This document shows positions 1-10,140 of a stretch of DNA of 64,000 nucleotides, one piece after another. The translations under genes and the position numbers were made by a program. Where the stretch lies: positions 3,966,001 through 4,030,000 of the forward strand of contig OU612067.1 of the NCBI GenBank assembly GCA_914767715.1, read 5' to 3'. The number at the start of each line of letters is the position of its first letter. Within the stretch, counting starts at the first letter, position 1. Source of the stretch: Membranipora membranacea (Eukaryota; Bryozoa; Gymnolaemata; Cheilostomatida; Membraniporidae). The notes beneath the pieces were generated by a model, which was not told the DNA's origin, did no database searches, and saw only the letters and a list, made by a program, of their open reading frames with translations.

Positions 1-379
1 CTTACAATACACACATATAACACTCCCTTCATGCGCAACGGGGAGTGCCTCTTTAGTTTCAGTATAAAGTCAAATGTTTGTCCCCAGCATAAGCTATTCT
101 ATGGTTGTATTTGGCCATATTTGTGTCAGTACAGAGAAAAGGAACAACTTAAACTGCCAATTTTGGTTACCGCAAATGCCTTGAATTTAGAACACCTGGT
201 ACAAATGACAGCCATGATTAATGGCAATTGTTTGTTTACAGAAAGTCTCCGTGGCTGTGATTCTACCTCAACTGCCTAAGCTATCTGGTTGGGCTTCCAG
301 GCACTATAAAATCCATTGGAATTTTGAGATCCTCAGTAGTCCTTGGGAGTGGTGACTGGTTGGTAAATTAATGAAAGAT
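1..379. other. Left edge, no supported gene
   Basis: I see no recognisable coding sequence here. An open frame on the plus strand (31-279) has no family resemblance, and the continuing PIF/Harbinger fragment on the minus strand becomes unreadable below about position 400. It may be decayed transposon sequence. Confidence 0.4.
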
Positions 380-399
380 GGAGCAACAAAACACTCATT

Positions 400-722
400 C
401 AAGAGCTACATGTTTCCATCCATCAGGTCCTGAGGGGGTTTCAGGTAGATTGGTTGCAGAACTTTCCATAGTGCTATGCATGTTTCCTTATGATCTGAGA
501 CACTGCCGACCTGCCTAGCCTGTTGTGGGGAGCTGAGCCCTGAGCCAAATGATGCAAAGTCACAGAAAGTTTGAGACCTAGTTCAACAGCTTCTGTCATC
601 ACAGTGTTGTTGGTGATATAGGAGCTTAACAATCCTAAAACATAATCAAAATTTTCAAGTGTCATCCTCAAATACTTGATGAGTCTTCTATTGTCAGTAT
701 CTATGTTTTGTATCTTGATGCT
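400..722 (-). pseudogene. PIF/Harbinger-type transposase fragment
   Basis: The minus-strand translation from about 722 to 474 reads RLIKYLRMTLENFDYVLGLL, followed by a stretch resembling the N-terminal helical part of HARBI1-like nucleases (the family pattern is roughly fLRM-pe-Fd-LL, then rL-vTLrfLa-G, then iGRSavSqIi). Here the second part is LKLSVTLHHLAQGSA and the third is LGRSAVSQIIR. Below 474 the text shifts frame (WKVLQPIYLKPPQ, typical of the following segment) and soon hits stops. The DDE catalytic residues are not found, so this is a short relic of a cut-and-paste transposase. It abuts the end of the Gypsy fragment at 893. The family call is fairly secure; the exact ends are not. 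Confidence 0.6.
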
Positions 723-892
723 CTCACTATTTTCTATGATACAAAAACATAGCTGATGGAATGATGATGAAATCCCAGCTGTTAAGCTATTTAGCTATTG
801 GGCTATTTGGTTAGCACGAGTCATCTTTGTCACAGAATTTGTGACAACTCCCTATTTTAAAAGGAATTATCTTTAGATCATTTCTCACTCGA

Positions 893-2012
893 TTAACAAA
901 ATTCTGAGTTAATTCTGCTTAAATAGTCTGCTCCGACGTTGTCCTTGCCTTTGTTGGCCTCCACTTTGATCTTGAAGTTCTGTAGGTACATGGCCCATCT
1001 CATTACTCTGCCGTTCTCAAACTTGGCCTGATTGATGTATACTAGCGGCTGATGATCTGTCTGCAGCGTAAACTCCGCACCACATAAGTATTGCAGATAT
1101 TTCTTTATAGCCCATACCACTGCTAGGCACTTTAATCTCTATGGTTGAATAGTTCCTCTCCCGGTCCAGAAGCTTTCCGCTTGCATAGCTGACTGGAAAC
1201 AACTTTCCATCATAAGTTTGCATCAGCACAGCTCCCAGTCCAACATCAGATGCATCAGTCCCAAGCACAAATGGTTTGTGCACATCAGGTATTCTCAGGA
1301 TCGGTGCACTAGTTAGCATAGCTTTCAAGCTGGCATATGCTTTCTCCTGCGGTTCCTGCCATCTGACTTTCGTTGGCTCGCCTTTCTGCGTTAAATCTGT
1401 TAGAGGGCTGGCGATGGTTGAGTAATGTGCTATGTACTCTCTATAGCACCCAGCATGTCCCAGGAAAGACCTCACTTGACTTTTATCTCCGGGCCTCTGC
1501 ATGGCCCTGATTTTCTGTATGTTGTCCTCTATTGGTTTGATCCCATCTGACCAAAGCTGATGGCCAATGAATTGGCCTCTCCAATCCTGCACTTGCTCGT
1601 TCGGACAGTAAGCCCTGCAGCCTTAAGTCTGTTGAATACTGTTGTCAATAGTCTGCCATGTCCTTCCCAGCATTCACTGTGTACCAGGATATCATCAATG
1701 TAGTCGTCCACTCCTTTAGGATCTCCCAGGAGTCTTCTCATCCCTCTCACCAGTGTAGCTCCAGAGTTGTCCATTCCAAATGGAACTCATAGAACTCATA
1801 GAACTCATAGTGTCCATCAGGGGTGACAAACGCTGTTTTGGAGATATCTTCTTTCTTCACTGGTATCTGCCAGTAACCCTTAGACAGATCAAGTTTGGTG
1901 AAGTATTTGTCTCCACTCAGCTTCTGGAATAGGTCATCAGCTTTAATCATGGATTCTGGATCAAACACCTATATTTTGTTGAGCTTGCGATACCCTACAG
2001 GTGGAAAAGTTT
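893..2012 (-). pseudogene. Ty3/Gypsy retrotransposon pol fragment (RT-RNase H)
   Basis: Read from 2012 down, the minus strand gives the reverse transcriptase start (YRKLNKI, stop, VFDPESMIKADDLF), the FTKLDLSKGYWQIPV block, the YIDDILVHS catalytic block (about 1690), the thumb and connection with GHAGCYREYIAHYSTIASPL, the RNase H start FVLGTDASDVGLGAVL (about 1230) and the RNase H end TDHQPLVYIN through VGADYLSRI at 893. The pieces lie in four overlapping frames with at least three frameshifts and one in-frame stop, so it is inactive. A 9-bp unit is repeated three times at about 1788-1812 and encodes YEFYEFYEF, an expansion not expected in the family. No LTRs, protease or integrase are visible: the element is truncated on both sides. 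Confidence 0.85.
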
Positions 2013-2780
2013 CATGGACTTTAAATTCGTGATTGTCTGCTCATGACCATTATTCATGGTTGAAACAAATCGCGAGTTGTCCTCTCTCGCGAATTTTGGG
2101 GACATTGTTATTAGCAAATATTAGGATGGGTGTTAACACTTGAGTGCTAAAAAGATCCGGAGGGAAAATATAAACCTGTGCTTACTTATTTGAGTCCATC
2201 CAGCATGCCTGAGCATAATTTTCACAGTGCAAGCAGGGGATACCATGTATACCAAGCAATGTGGAGACCAGAGCTTAATGAGGAGTAAGAGGTACCATCA
2301 GTGCAGACAATTGGACACAAAACATAATAGCCTGGTACCGCACAAAGCTATGCAGCTATGGCCAATTAGGCACAACTCCCAGTGGATGGCAAAGGATCCA
2401 AACCGCTGTGAAGCAGCCACAGTGAGATTCCAGAACCCACATTCCTGGTTACACCCTCTTATTGCTCATCATCTATTTTTTATCATCATAGCATCAGAAA
2501 TAATTATAGTAAAACTCCCACCATGTGGCTCCATATATACTAATATCACTTCCCTAATCCCATCACAATTGTTGCAACATAACCTAGCTGCTCTTAAAGT
2601 AGCAGTTAACCACAATAGTTATATTTTGATATTTGATGCGTTATGATTAGGGCTGTGCAAGATTAAAGAAAATTGATCTTAATCTTGACATGTCCAATTA
2701 ATTTGCGATTACTTTTACTTTTAATCTTCCCATCTGGTTGACTAGAGGACCACTCACTGAAGAAGAAATCAAGCCACAAC
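2013..2780. other. Intergenic, no recognisable gene
   Basis: A plus-strand open frame of 139 codons (2227-2646) shows no domain, signal peptide or codon pattern that I can support. Upstream parts of the Gypsy element are not recognisable here. Nothing else is seen. Confidence 0.4.
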
Positions 2781-3070
2781 AATATCTTTTCTATAGATAT
2801 GGACTATTGATGGGCTTTCGTTGAGTGGTTGAGTCATTATTTCATAGCTACGTGTAAATGTAATCACCTTTAGTTTCGTTTTTGGAAAACCTGACCAGAC
2901 TTTTAGACCTTTTTCTTGTAATCAACAATATCTTTTTTATAGATATGGACTATTGATGGGCTTTCGTTGAATGGTTGAGTCATTATTTCATAGCTACGTG
3001 TAAATGTAATCACCTTTAGTTTTGTTTTTGGAAAACCTGACCAGACTTTTAAACCTTTTTCTTGTAATCA
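2781..3070. repeat. 146-bp tandem duplication (two copies)
   Basis: Positions 2781-2926 and 2927-3070 are near-identical, offset by exactly 146 bp (both begin with aatatcttt and end in cttgtaatca). Only a handful of single-base differences separate them, so the duplication is young relative to the surrounding transposon debris. Confidence 0.9.
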
Positions 3071-4540
3071 GCATAGTCATGCAATGGCAATTGAAGGGCT
3101 CTGGTGTATGCCTGGAGCAATAAATCAATGTACAAAACTTACAGCAATGCAATATTTAAATGTAATAAACTTTAATACAAATAGGTACTGTGAGTGGGGT
3201 TGGAGATCCCAAATAACAGGCAAAAGTTTAAACTTAAAAAAGAGTAGATTACCATGTTTTTTTCGTAAAGCAGGAGATAAGAAAGTAGAATTGCATAAAT
3301 ATCGCATGTACTCTTAAAAGAGTGCAGCTGACAGCCCTGAGAGCTTGAGTTTTGACTGATCCAGAAAAATGGTCACACCAATGTCATAATGTGTAAGTAC
3401 ATCTGAAGGATTTATTTTATAATGTCTGCTGGCTGTATTGTGTATCAGATAAATCATGGACCATAAAATAAGACTCTGGTTAAGGGATGAAAACCCCATA
3501 GTTTTTTGGTGATGAAAATATTTTGCCATATATTTACATCTTAAAGTCTCTGAAACTTGTTTGAAGTATTAAATCAAAATAATTCACCTGTTAGTACTAT
3601 CAAAAGTTGTAATTTTTTGTACAAAATTTTGCGTCGATTCATTGTGCTTGTTAAAGCTCTCAAACGCAAAATCAAACCACACCCTTTTTATGAACCCTTA
3701 GTCAAATATAAAAAAAAGAAACCTCATTCCAGCTCCATTTTACAGCTGTCTGAGAGACCTTGCGCCAGTAAAATTTATGACTTAAATGCAGCCATGGTGT
3801 AATGCGTTATTTCCTTGATCACCACAGAGAAATACTCATATTTAGATGGCCTTGAGCATGTGTCATTGCTAACGAAGTTTTATGATATTTGTGATATGTG
3901 ATATAGTTTTCCGTTGTGTTTTGTTGGAAGATTAAGGTTTCCGTCATCATCAAACAACATGGATCTTCGGATCTGCTTACCAAGCAGATATTGAAGATAG
4001 TGACCGCTGAGATTCTGAAACAGCCCTGACTATCTCTTCCGTCACAAATATCGGGTCCTGCATCACTTGCTGCATCCCCTAAGAGATAAACTTAATTCAT
4101 TATTGCAGTACAAGATACTAACATCACAACGATTGTTAATCTTCTTCCTGTTACCGAAAAAATTTCACTGGCCCCATTGTCCTATTCATGAAGATGAGGC
4201 CTTGTCGGAAATCTGTCTATGCTAATCAGTATATCAAAGGGCAACCAGGGTTTCAAACAAGATCTCATTGATTGTTAGCAGATTATATACCTTATGGGGA
4301 AAAAGAGCAAACCTAAATCAGATGATTATGACATGAGCATTTCAATGCAGTGCAACGCATCAAAAACAACAATAATGAATTTTGAATTATTCCTTTGGTT
4401 TATTATTTCAAAGCTATTACAACTTCCATTAACAAATCAAAGAAAACAGAACAGAATGCTAGCAACAGAACATTCTTTTTGAGTTGATAACTCTCCTATT
4501 ATTCGTATTTGTACTACTTACTTGTACTTGTAGACGAAGT
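3071..4540. other. Intergenic, with a repeated hAT-like end
   Basis: No gene is recognised. Positions 3229-3339 resemble 32280-32370: both carry the word agtagattaccat about 10-15 bp from one end and finish in cagccctg, the form of a hAT terminal inverted repeat (CAGGGCTG on the other strand). The rest (3340-4540) is AT-rich with short unremarkable frames. Confidence 0.4.
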
Positions 4541-6830
4541 TCGTAGCGTGGCTACATCTCGTATCAGGTTATATCGTCTACTATCTTCGCCACTATTGTA
4601 CTCCACACTTTCCTGTCCTGAGCCAGATCTAAACATTGATCAAAGGTTATATTAGTGTATGTTTTAAGGTCTTTCTTTACCGTATCTACCCAGGATGTTT
4701 TCTTTGCTCCTCTAGGATGCTTAGCCGGGTGGTGGAGGTATACATCTAGAGCTTGTCTGGCAGGTGCATCTTCAGAAAGCCTGAGGAGGTGTCCCAGCCA
4801 TCTGATTCTTCTGGTTCTGATTGTATCCGACCATGGTTTCTGTTTTGTTCTTGCGTAGAGGTCCTCGTTTCTGATCTTTTGAGGCCATCGTATCTTGAGT
4901 ATCTTCCGCAGTATATTTCTTTGGCACACGTCAATGGCATTGTTTCTCTCTTGGGTGATGGACCACAGTTCACTGTTGTAGAGGAATATGCTGCCTATGA
5001 GTGCATCGAATAGTCTCATCTTGATGTTCATACTTATGTTCTTGTGGGTGAGTATCTTGCTCAGACTGTTAAAAGCTGCTGTGGCCAGCTGGTTACGTCT
5101 AGCTATGTCATTCTCTGTTAATATGATGGAGCCCAGATATTTACATTTTTCCCATTCTTTCTTCTCTCTGTTGATGACATACTCTTCAGTCTTTGCTACG
5201 TTTATGTGCAGGTCACGCTCCAATAGTCTAGATGGAATTGTAGACTTTATGATCTCAATAGCATGGCTGCAGTTTCCCGCCACCCAGCATATATCGTCTG
5301 CATACTGGAGGCTTATCAGAACACCGGAATCATGGTATGATGCGTATCGGTGATCATCTAGGGCAGATGGTAGTCCAGGTCCTTGTGCAGTAGAGAAGTA
5401 GTTGTGATCTCCGAGAGCTGCATCTTGATTTGACATAGATTTTTCATAGCATAAGGCTTTTGCGAGGTAGAGAGTGAAAAGAGTGGGACTAAGGCAATCG
5501 CCTTGTGGTGTACCAACATTTGTTGTGAACGGTTCTCCTCGTCTTCCTTCCACATCTACAATCAGCGTGACATCTGCTATAAGGATCTTTATCATGTGCA
5601 GTTCTCCCGGATCAAGTATGCTGCGTAGGTCTTGTAGCAGTACTTTCCTATTTACTGTGTCAAAGGCTCTGGACATATCCATAAGCAGGATGTGGCTCTC
5701 GAAATTAGTGGATCTTACTGCTTTTTCGGCCATCATTTTTAAAGTGAAGAGCTGCTCCGTGGTGCCTCTTTCCACTCGATATGCGGCCTGGGTTACAGGT
5801 ATCTCTTGGTTTATCACATCTCGTATTCTCCAGAGCATGCAGGTCGCCAGTACTTTCCGCAGCATCGATAGTAGGATGATGGGTCTCAGGTGACTTGGGG
5901 GCCCCTTAGCTTTTCCTGGTCTTTGCAATGGGAGTAGCAGTCCTTCCTTGATTTCTTTAGGGTTTTCTCCGGTCAGTGCAATGGTGTTGAATATCTCTGC
6001 TATGTTGTCAAATACAACGTCCGGTCCGCATTTTAGTTGTTCTGCCTTCAGGTCGTCCTCACCTGCACTTTTGTTGTTTTTGAGCAATTTTACTGCTTTC
6101 TTAATCTCTTCTCTTGAGAATGGTGGTATCATTTCCTGTGGAGTTCCGCCTGAGCCTTTGGATCTGCAGTGAAACCACAGTCTGCTGTTTTAATTTGTAG
6201 CGGCTTAGGTTTTCTGTTTGATTGTATGGCCTTCACTGCTTTGTTCATGCGCCCCGAGTCATTCTTTGAGTTTTCTATCCCTTCTAGGTAGTCAATTATC
6301 ACCAGACTTTCCTTGTTTTTCATCAGTGCATGGATGTCGTTCAGCTTCTGATTTCTCTCTTTCCTGATTTTATCTCTCTGTGATGGGTCTTGAGTACTGT
6401 TTTGTCGGGATCCAAGCTCTTTCTGTGCTCTTGACATCCTTATTATCGTGGTGTTATCACTTTTCTTGTGGTCTCTGTATCCGATGACCTCTCTGGCTGC
6501 TTTTCTGTTAGCGTCAGTGATGCCGTCCCATTTTTCTTGTGGGTTTTGAGTTTGTCCTGTGTTTTGATCTTCTTTATCCATCAGGTGCATTTCCACTGAA
6601 AATGCATATTTGGCACACAGTCTTTCGTAGGCAACTCTCTTGGAAAAAATTACTGATCTTGATGGTAGTTTTTACTAGCCGGTGATCCATGAAAGTATTC
6701 AGACCGCTATACGATCATCGGCTGTTTGTCACTGATCCTCTGTGTGGGATTCTCGTCAGTATGTAGTCTATTTGTGCTCTATAGAAATTAGCAAAGTAAT
6801 TATAGTCATTTGTCACGGATAGCAGTATCA
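4540..6830 (-). mobile_element. RTE-like non-LTR retrotransposon (LINE), 5' truncated
   Basis: Read on the minus strand from 6830: the C-terminal end of an apurinic-type endonuclease (NFYRAQIDYILTRI, then NTFMDHRLVKTTI, matching the QIDYIL...DHRLV blocks), a basic linker (about 6600-6130), then a reverse transcriptase and the C-terminal region. A stop/frameshift interrupts the endonuclease end (about 6710), and the linker and RT lie in different frames at 6130, where some sequence seems to be missing. The N-terminal endonuclease is absent, as expected from 5' truncation. The C-terminal RRIRWLGHLLRLSED block is typical of RTE-type elements. No flanking target duplication was identified. Confidence 0.8.
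4564..6132 (-). CDS. LINE reverse transcriptase ORF (partial, 522 codons)
   Basis: This is the largest undamaged piece of the LINE: an RNA-dependent DNA polymerase that would copy LINE RNA at a nicked target. Fingers and palm motifs are in order: KNNKSAGEDDLKAEQL (residues 18-33), MDMSRAFDTVNRKVLL (151-166, first catalytic Asp), GTPQGDCLSPTLF (207-219) and LQYADDICWV (275-284, the catalytic Asp pair), then thumb and the C-terminal NSELWSITQERN and RWLGHLLRL blocks. The first Met is only the first after a frameshift; the natural protein would extend into the endonuclease (upstream part at 6129-6750). An unusual hydrophilic insert of about 35 residues lies between GTPQG and YADD. It is probably not expressed as a functional protein. 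Confidence 0.8.
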   Translation of the reverse strand: MIPPFSREEIKKAVKLLKNNKSAGEDDLKAEQLKCGPDVVFDNIAEIFNTIALTGENPKEIKEGLLLPLQRPGKAKGPPSHLRPIILLSMLRKVLATCMLWRIRDVINQEIPVTQAAYRVERGTTEQLFTLKMMAEKAVRSTNFESHILLMDMSRAFDTVNRKVLLQDLRSILDPGELHMIKILIADVTLIVDVEGRRGEPFTTNVGTPQGDCLSPTLFTLYLAKALCYEKSMSNQDAALGDHNYFSTAQGPGLPSALDDHRYASYHDSGVLISLQYADDICWVAGNCSHAIEIIKSTIPSRLLERDLHINVAKTEEYVINREKKEWEKCKYLGSIILTENDIARRNQLATAAFNSLSKILTHKNISMNIKMRLFDALIGSIFLYNSELWSITQERNNAIDVCQRNILRKILKIRWPQKIRNEDLYARTKQKPWSDTIRTRRIRWLGHLLRLSEDAPARQALDVYLHHPAKHPRGAKKTSWVDTVKKDLKTYTNITFDQCLDLAQDRKVWSTIVAKIVDDIT

Positions 6831-7479
6831 TAATTACAATGCATATAACAATGGACAAACATTTCATAGGCAACCATAGTGCGACTGCAAAAATAGATCA
6901 TCATAATATAATACATAAATGAAATATTATTACACAAAATTATTGCCAAAAATTTACTTACAAATATTAGATTGATCCATTTTCTAAATTGAGACCGGTA
7001 TTGTATTGTATAGTATAGATTATGAATAAACCAGCGTCAGCTGAAACAATAATGCAAAAGTTAGGCTTCAGTTCATTTCTGAATATCAGATAATATCAGA
7101 TAACATCCATATACGGCAGCAAATTCATACCAGGCAGACAAAACTTACCAATAACTTACTGGTAAATATCACAGAGTAAGGATAAACAGAGGGGACACTT
7201 CAATGATTGTTATAGTGCCTGCGGTTTTTGAGCTACTGGGGGAAAATCATCATCTGGCCATCTGCCAATCTTCAATAAATATATAAGCTAATAAGGGATT
7301 TTCTCATACATACATGCCTACCTTTGTTGGGCCATCGGTCTTTCTGTATTCATCCCAAAGACTGATTTCTAACTTTTTTGTAATGTCCAACCTTCAAGCT
7401 ATACACCATATTATTGTCATTTTTTGCTAGGATACATAGGCTATGATTTATATGGGTTTTTAAAATGAGTTATATCATA
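6831..7479. other. Intergenic, no recognisable gene
   Basis: AT-rich DNA between two LINE relics. No motif or repeat stands out. Confidence 0.4.
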
Positions 7480-9110
7480 TAGATTAACAACAAACTCAAC
7501 AACTACTACGTTACTTTGGATGTTCAACCACCAACTGATTTTTCAAGTTACCAAATTGATGAGCTCTGTTCTGTTGACGATGTTCCAATAGGTCAAGTGA
7601 AAACTGCACTGAGAAATATAGAAACTCAGAAGTCCGTCCACAGTAAAGATTATCCTCCCTGGATAAGCAAACTCTGTCACGAAGACCTCTGTGTACCGAT
7701 AGCCGATATAATCAACCATTCACAAAGAGAAGCAAAGTTCCCAGCACTCTACAAAACTGCAGAAGTTTTACCGATAGCTAAAACAAACTCTCCATCCACT
7801 TGTAAAGACTATCGCCCAATATCTCTTCTATGGCATGAAGGTAAAGTTGCTGAAAACTTCATAAACAGACGAATCCGTACCTATATTCTCCCCAAGCTGC
7901 AAGGCAACCAGTTTGCCTATATGCCGGGTGTAGGATGCACAGATGCTCTTGTTAGTGTTCTTGATGGCCAAGGACAATTGTAACAACATCGGGGCCCAGA
8001 TGATATTATATGATTTCAGCAAGGCCTTTGACCTTATGAATCACACTCTTCTTCTGCAAAAGTTGAGACAGTTTGAGCTCCCAAACGCCCTTGTGGCTTT
8101 AGTCGCGAGTTATCTAGAAAACAGAAAACAACAAGTAGTGATTCATCAGCACCAAGTGAAATCTCACACTGCATCTTCCAACATAGGCGTTCCACAAGGG
8201 ACCTTGTGTGGACCTACTCTATGGCTGGCGTTTGTTGATTCGCTTCAATTCTCCACTGCCAGCACTGTGAAATACGCTGATGACACAACCAACTACCTGT
8301 CTCTCCAGAAAGCTGATCTTCAAATAATAAGCAATACTTACAACGCTGTCAAGTTTCAACCTCCACCCGTCAGTCAGCAGCTTATCGATGAATGTACTAA
8401 ATGGGCGCACGACAGCAAAATGCTACTGAATGCTACAAAAACTAAGACATTGAACCTTTCTCTTAAGAAACAGATGATAATGTCGAAAACTCTCACTATG
8501 AATCTATCACACAACGTAGACTACGTAGCTTCTACCAAACTACTCGGTTTTACCATCGACCAACATCTACGATTCAATGAGCATGTGGCTAACATCACTA
8601 AGTCAGCGAACAAAAGATGTCACGGTCTGCTCGTATTAAAACAGTCCGGAGTAAACCAGCAAAGCCTAGTACTTATGTACAAAACCCAAGTAGTAATGAT
8701 ATTGAGAGATGTCAGCGGCTTGCTATGAGGATTATTTTCTCTGACCTTGAACACTACGATGATCGACTAGCAGCTGCGAATTTGCTACCACTAAATGACT
8801 TACTAAACGACATATGCCACAAATATGTTCATCGTATTTTATCTGACGATAACCATCCCCTACACAATCGACTTCCGCTCAATAAAACCGGACTCAGACG
8901 CTCAACCCGAAACTCTGAGGGCACCATTAATATGCCTAAATGTCGAACTGAAAAGAGAAAATGTGGAATTTTTGCCAATCCTGAGTTTTATGCCGTTTGA
9001 AATGATTTATTTTATCTTTGTCCATATATTTTTAGAGGGGCTTTTTGAAAGCACACTACTTTTATTATGTAAGCATTCTCGGATGAGAAGTCATAAATTA
9101 AACAAACAAA
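7480..9110 (+). mobile_element. CR1/Jockey-type LINE fragment, frameshifted
   Basis: The plus strand encodes a reverse transcriptase in three pieces. 7516-7980 carries the fingers (KDYRPISLL followed by QFAYMPGVGCTDALVSVLD). 7985-8690 carries YDFSKAFDLMNHTLLLQKL, GVPQGTLCGPTLWLAFVDSL, VKYADDTTNYLS and the LLGFTIDQHLRFNEHV thumb block. 8690-9000 carries the C-terminal ERCQRLAMRII to NPEFYAV end, with its stop at 8998. The frame shifts near 7980, and a frame-shifting deletion near 8690 removes the expected block around the conserved Tyr/Trp of the C-terminal domain. The RT is therefore dead. It has no endonuclease (5' truncated). The 3' end near 9110 finishes in an AAAC-rich simple tail, as in this LINE group. 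Confidence 0.8.
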
Positions 9111-9304
9111 CAATTAGTAGTAGTTACGGTGAGAAACATTGTCGGAGTCTATAAATTCTCCTTGTATCAATATTTAACAATCACCATTTGCCACACTGGC
9201 TTACAAATGCCAAGTGAGGTTAATTTGCTCAAATTATCATGCGGAGACAATTTAGGGATGATAACTCTGAATACAGGCAGTTTTTTAATTTGATTGATAT
9301 AGTG

Positions 9305-9827
9305 CTGGGGTGCCCAACCTATGGCTAATGAGCCACCTCGGCTCATTTTGGCTTTTTGGGTGGCACATTTTAATATTTGCAAATTTCACGCGCTTTTTGG
9401 TGCGAATTTCATGCATTCAATTCATGCATGTACAATGTACATTAAATGTATGTATAGTGTATACAGGTTCATTGTACTGGGTGCCTGCATTGTACATATG
9501 TGTGTAGAGTTGTCTTCTTGCAGACTTGCCAACCTAAATTTTCCAAATTGCTTATAAAAATTTGCAAAATGCTTAAAATGCTTACAAAACTCCAGGGCGC
9601 CTCATATAACCAGCAATTGCCTCAAAAAAATTTTTTCGCGCTACGCGCATAATCTCATACAGTGACTTTGCTTCGTAATTTTGCCAGCACTTATACATGA
9701 ATGAATATTATACATATATATCACTGACTGTTTCCATGTTGTCTACACGTGATGCGAGGTGGTCAGCTCATTTGGTGTGATTGATTTTTTAAATGGCTCA
9801 TGTGAGAGAAAAGGTTGCGCACCCCTG
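9305..9827. mobile_element. Non-autonomous hAT-type element (523 bp) with perfect 8-bp TSD
   Basis: The element begins CTGGGGTGCCCAACCT and ends AGGTTGCGCACCCCTG, imperfect terminal inverted repeats of hAT form (consensus start CAGGGGTG), with the similarity continuing inward (GGCTaATGAGCC against GGCTCATGTGAG). It is flanked by identical 8-bp direct repeats, atatagtg, at 9297-9304 and 9828-9835, the signature target duplication of hAT transposition. No transposase is encoded inside; a small GC palindrome (cgcgctacgcgc, 9637-9648) lies in the middle. It sits downstream of the P450 gene. Confidence 0.88.
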
Positions 9828-10140
9828 ATATAGTGTATTACTTACTTATTTTATTACTCATTTTTTTATATTTGATTCAAAATTATACTGATAAAGTCAA
9901 CTTCATACATGAGAATAAAAAAATTAAAATCAAATAACTTCAAGTGGAGACTGTACATGAAACGAAGAGCCAAAAAATTGTTTGGCACAAAACAAAGATG
10001 CTTCTGGCTGCTTCATACCATTATCTAGTCTAACTTATCAAGAAGAATAAGATGCTGATCTGCTATACTAGCAGTACAAGGTTAAATTGGCTAACACATG
10101 CACATTACACACATTATATACCGTCTGTAGTAATGCAGAT
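9828..10140. other. 3' flank of the P450 gene
   Basis: No coding sequence. On the minus strand an AATAAA (complement tttatt, about 9847-9852) could serve the P450 transcript, about 290 bp past its stop. This is a guess. Confidence 0.35.

Noticed and set aside
2227-2646. A 139-codon plus-strand frame
   Set aside because: No domain, no signal peptide, no splice context and no resemblance to the adjacent Gypsy fragment.
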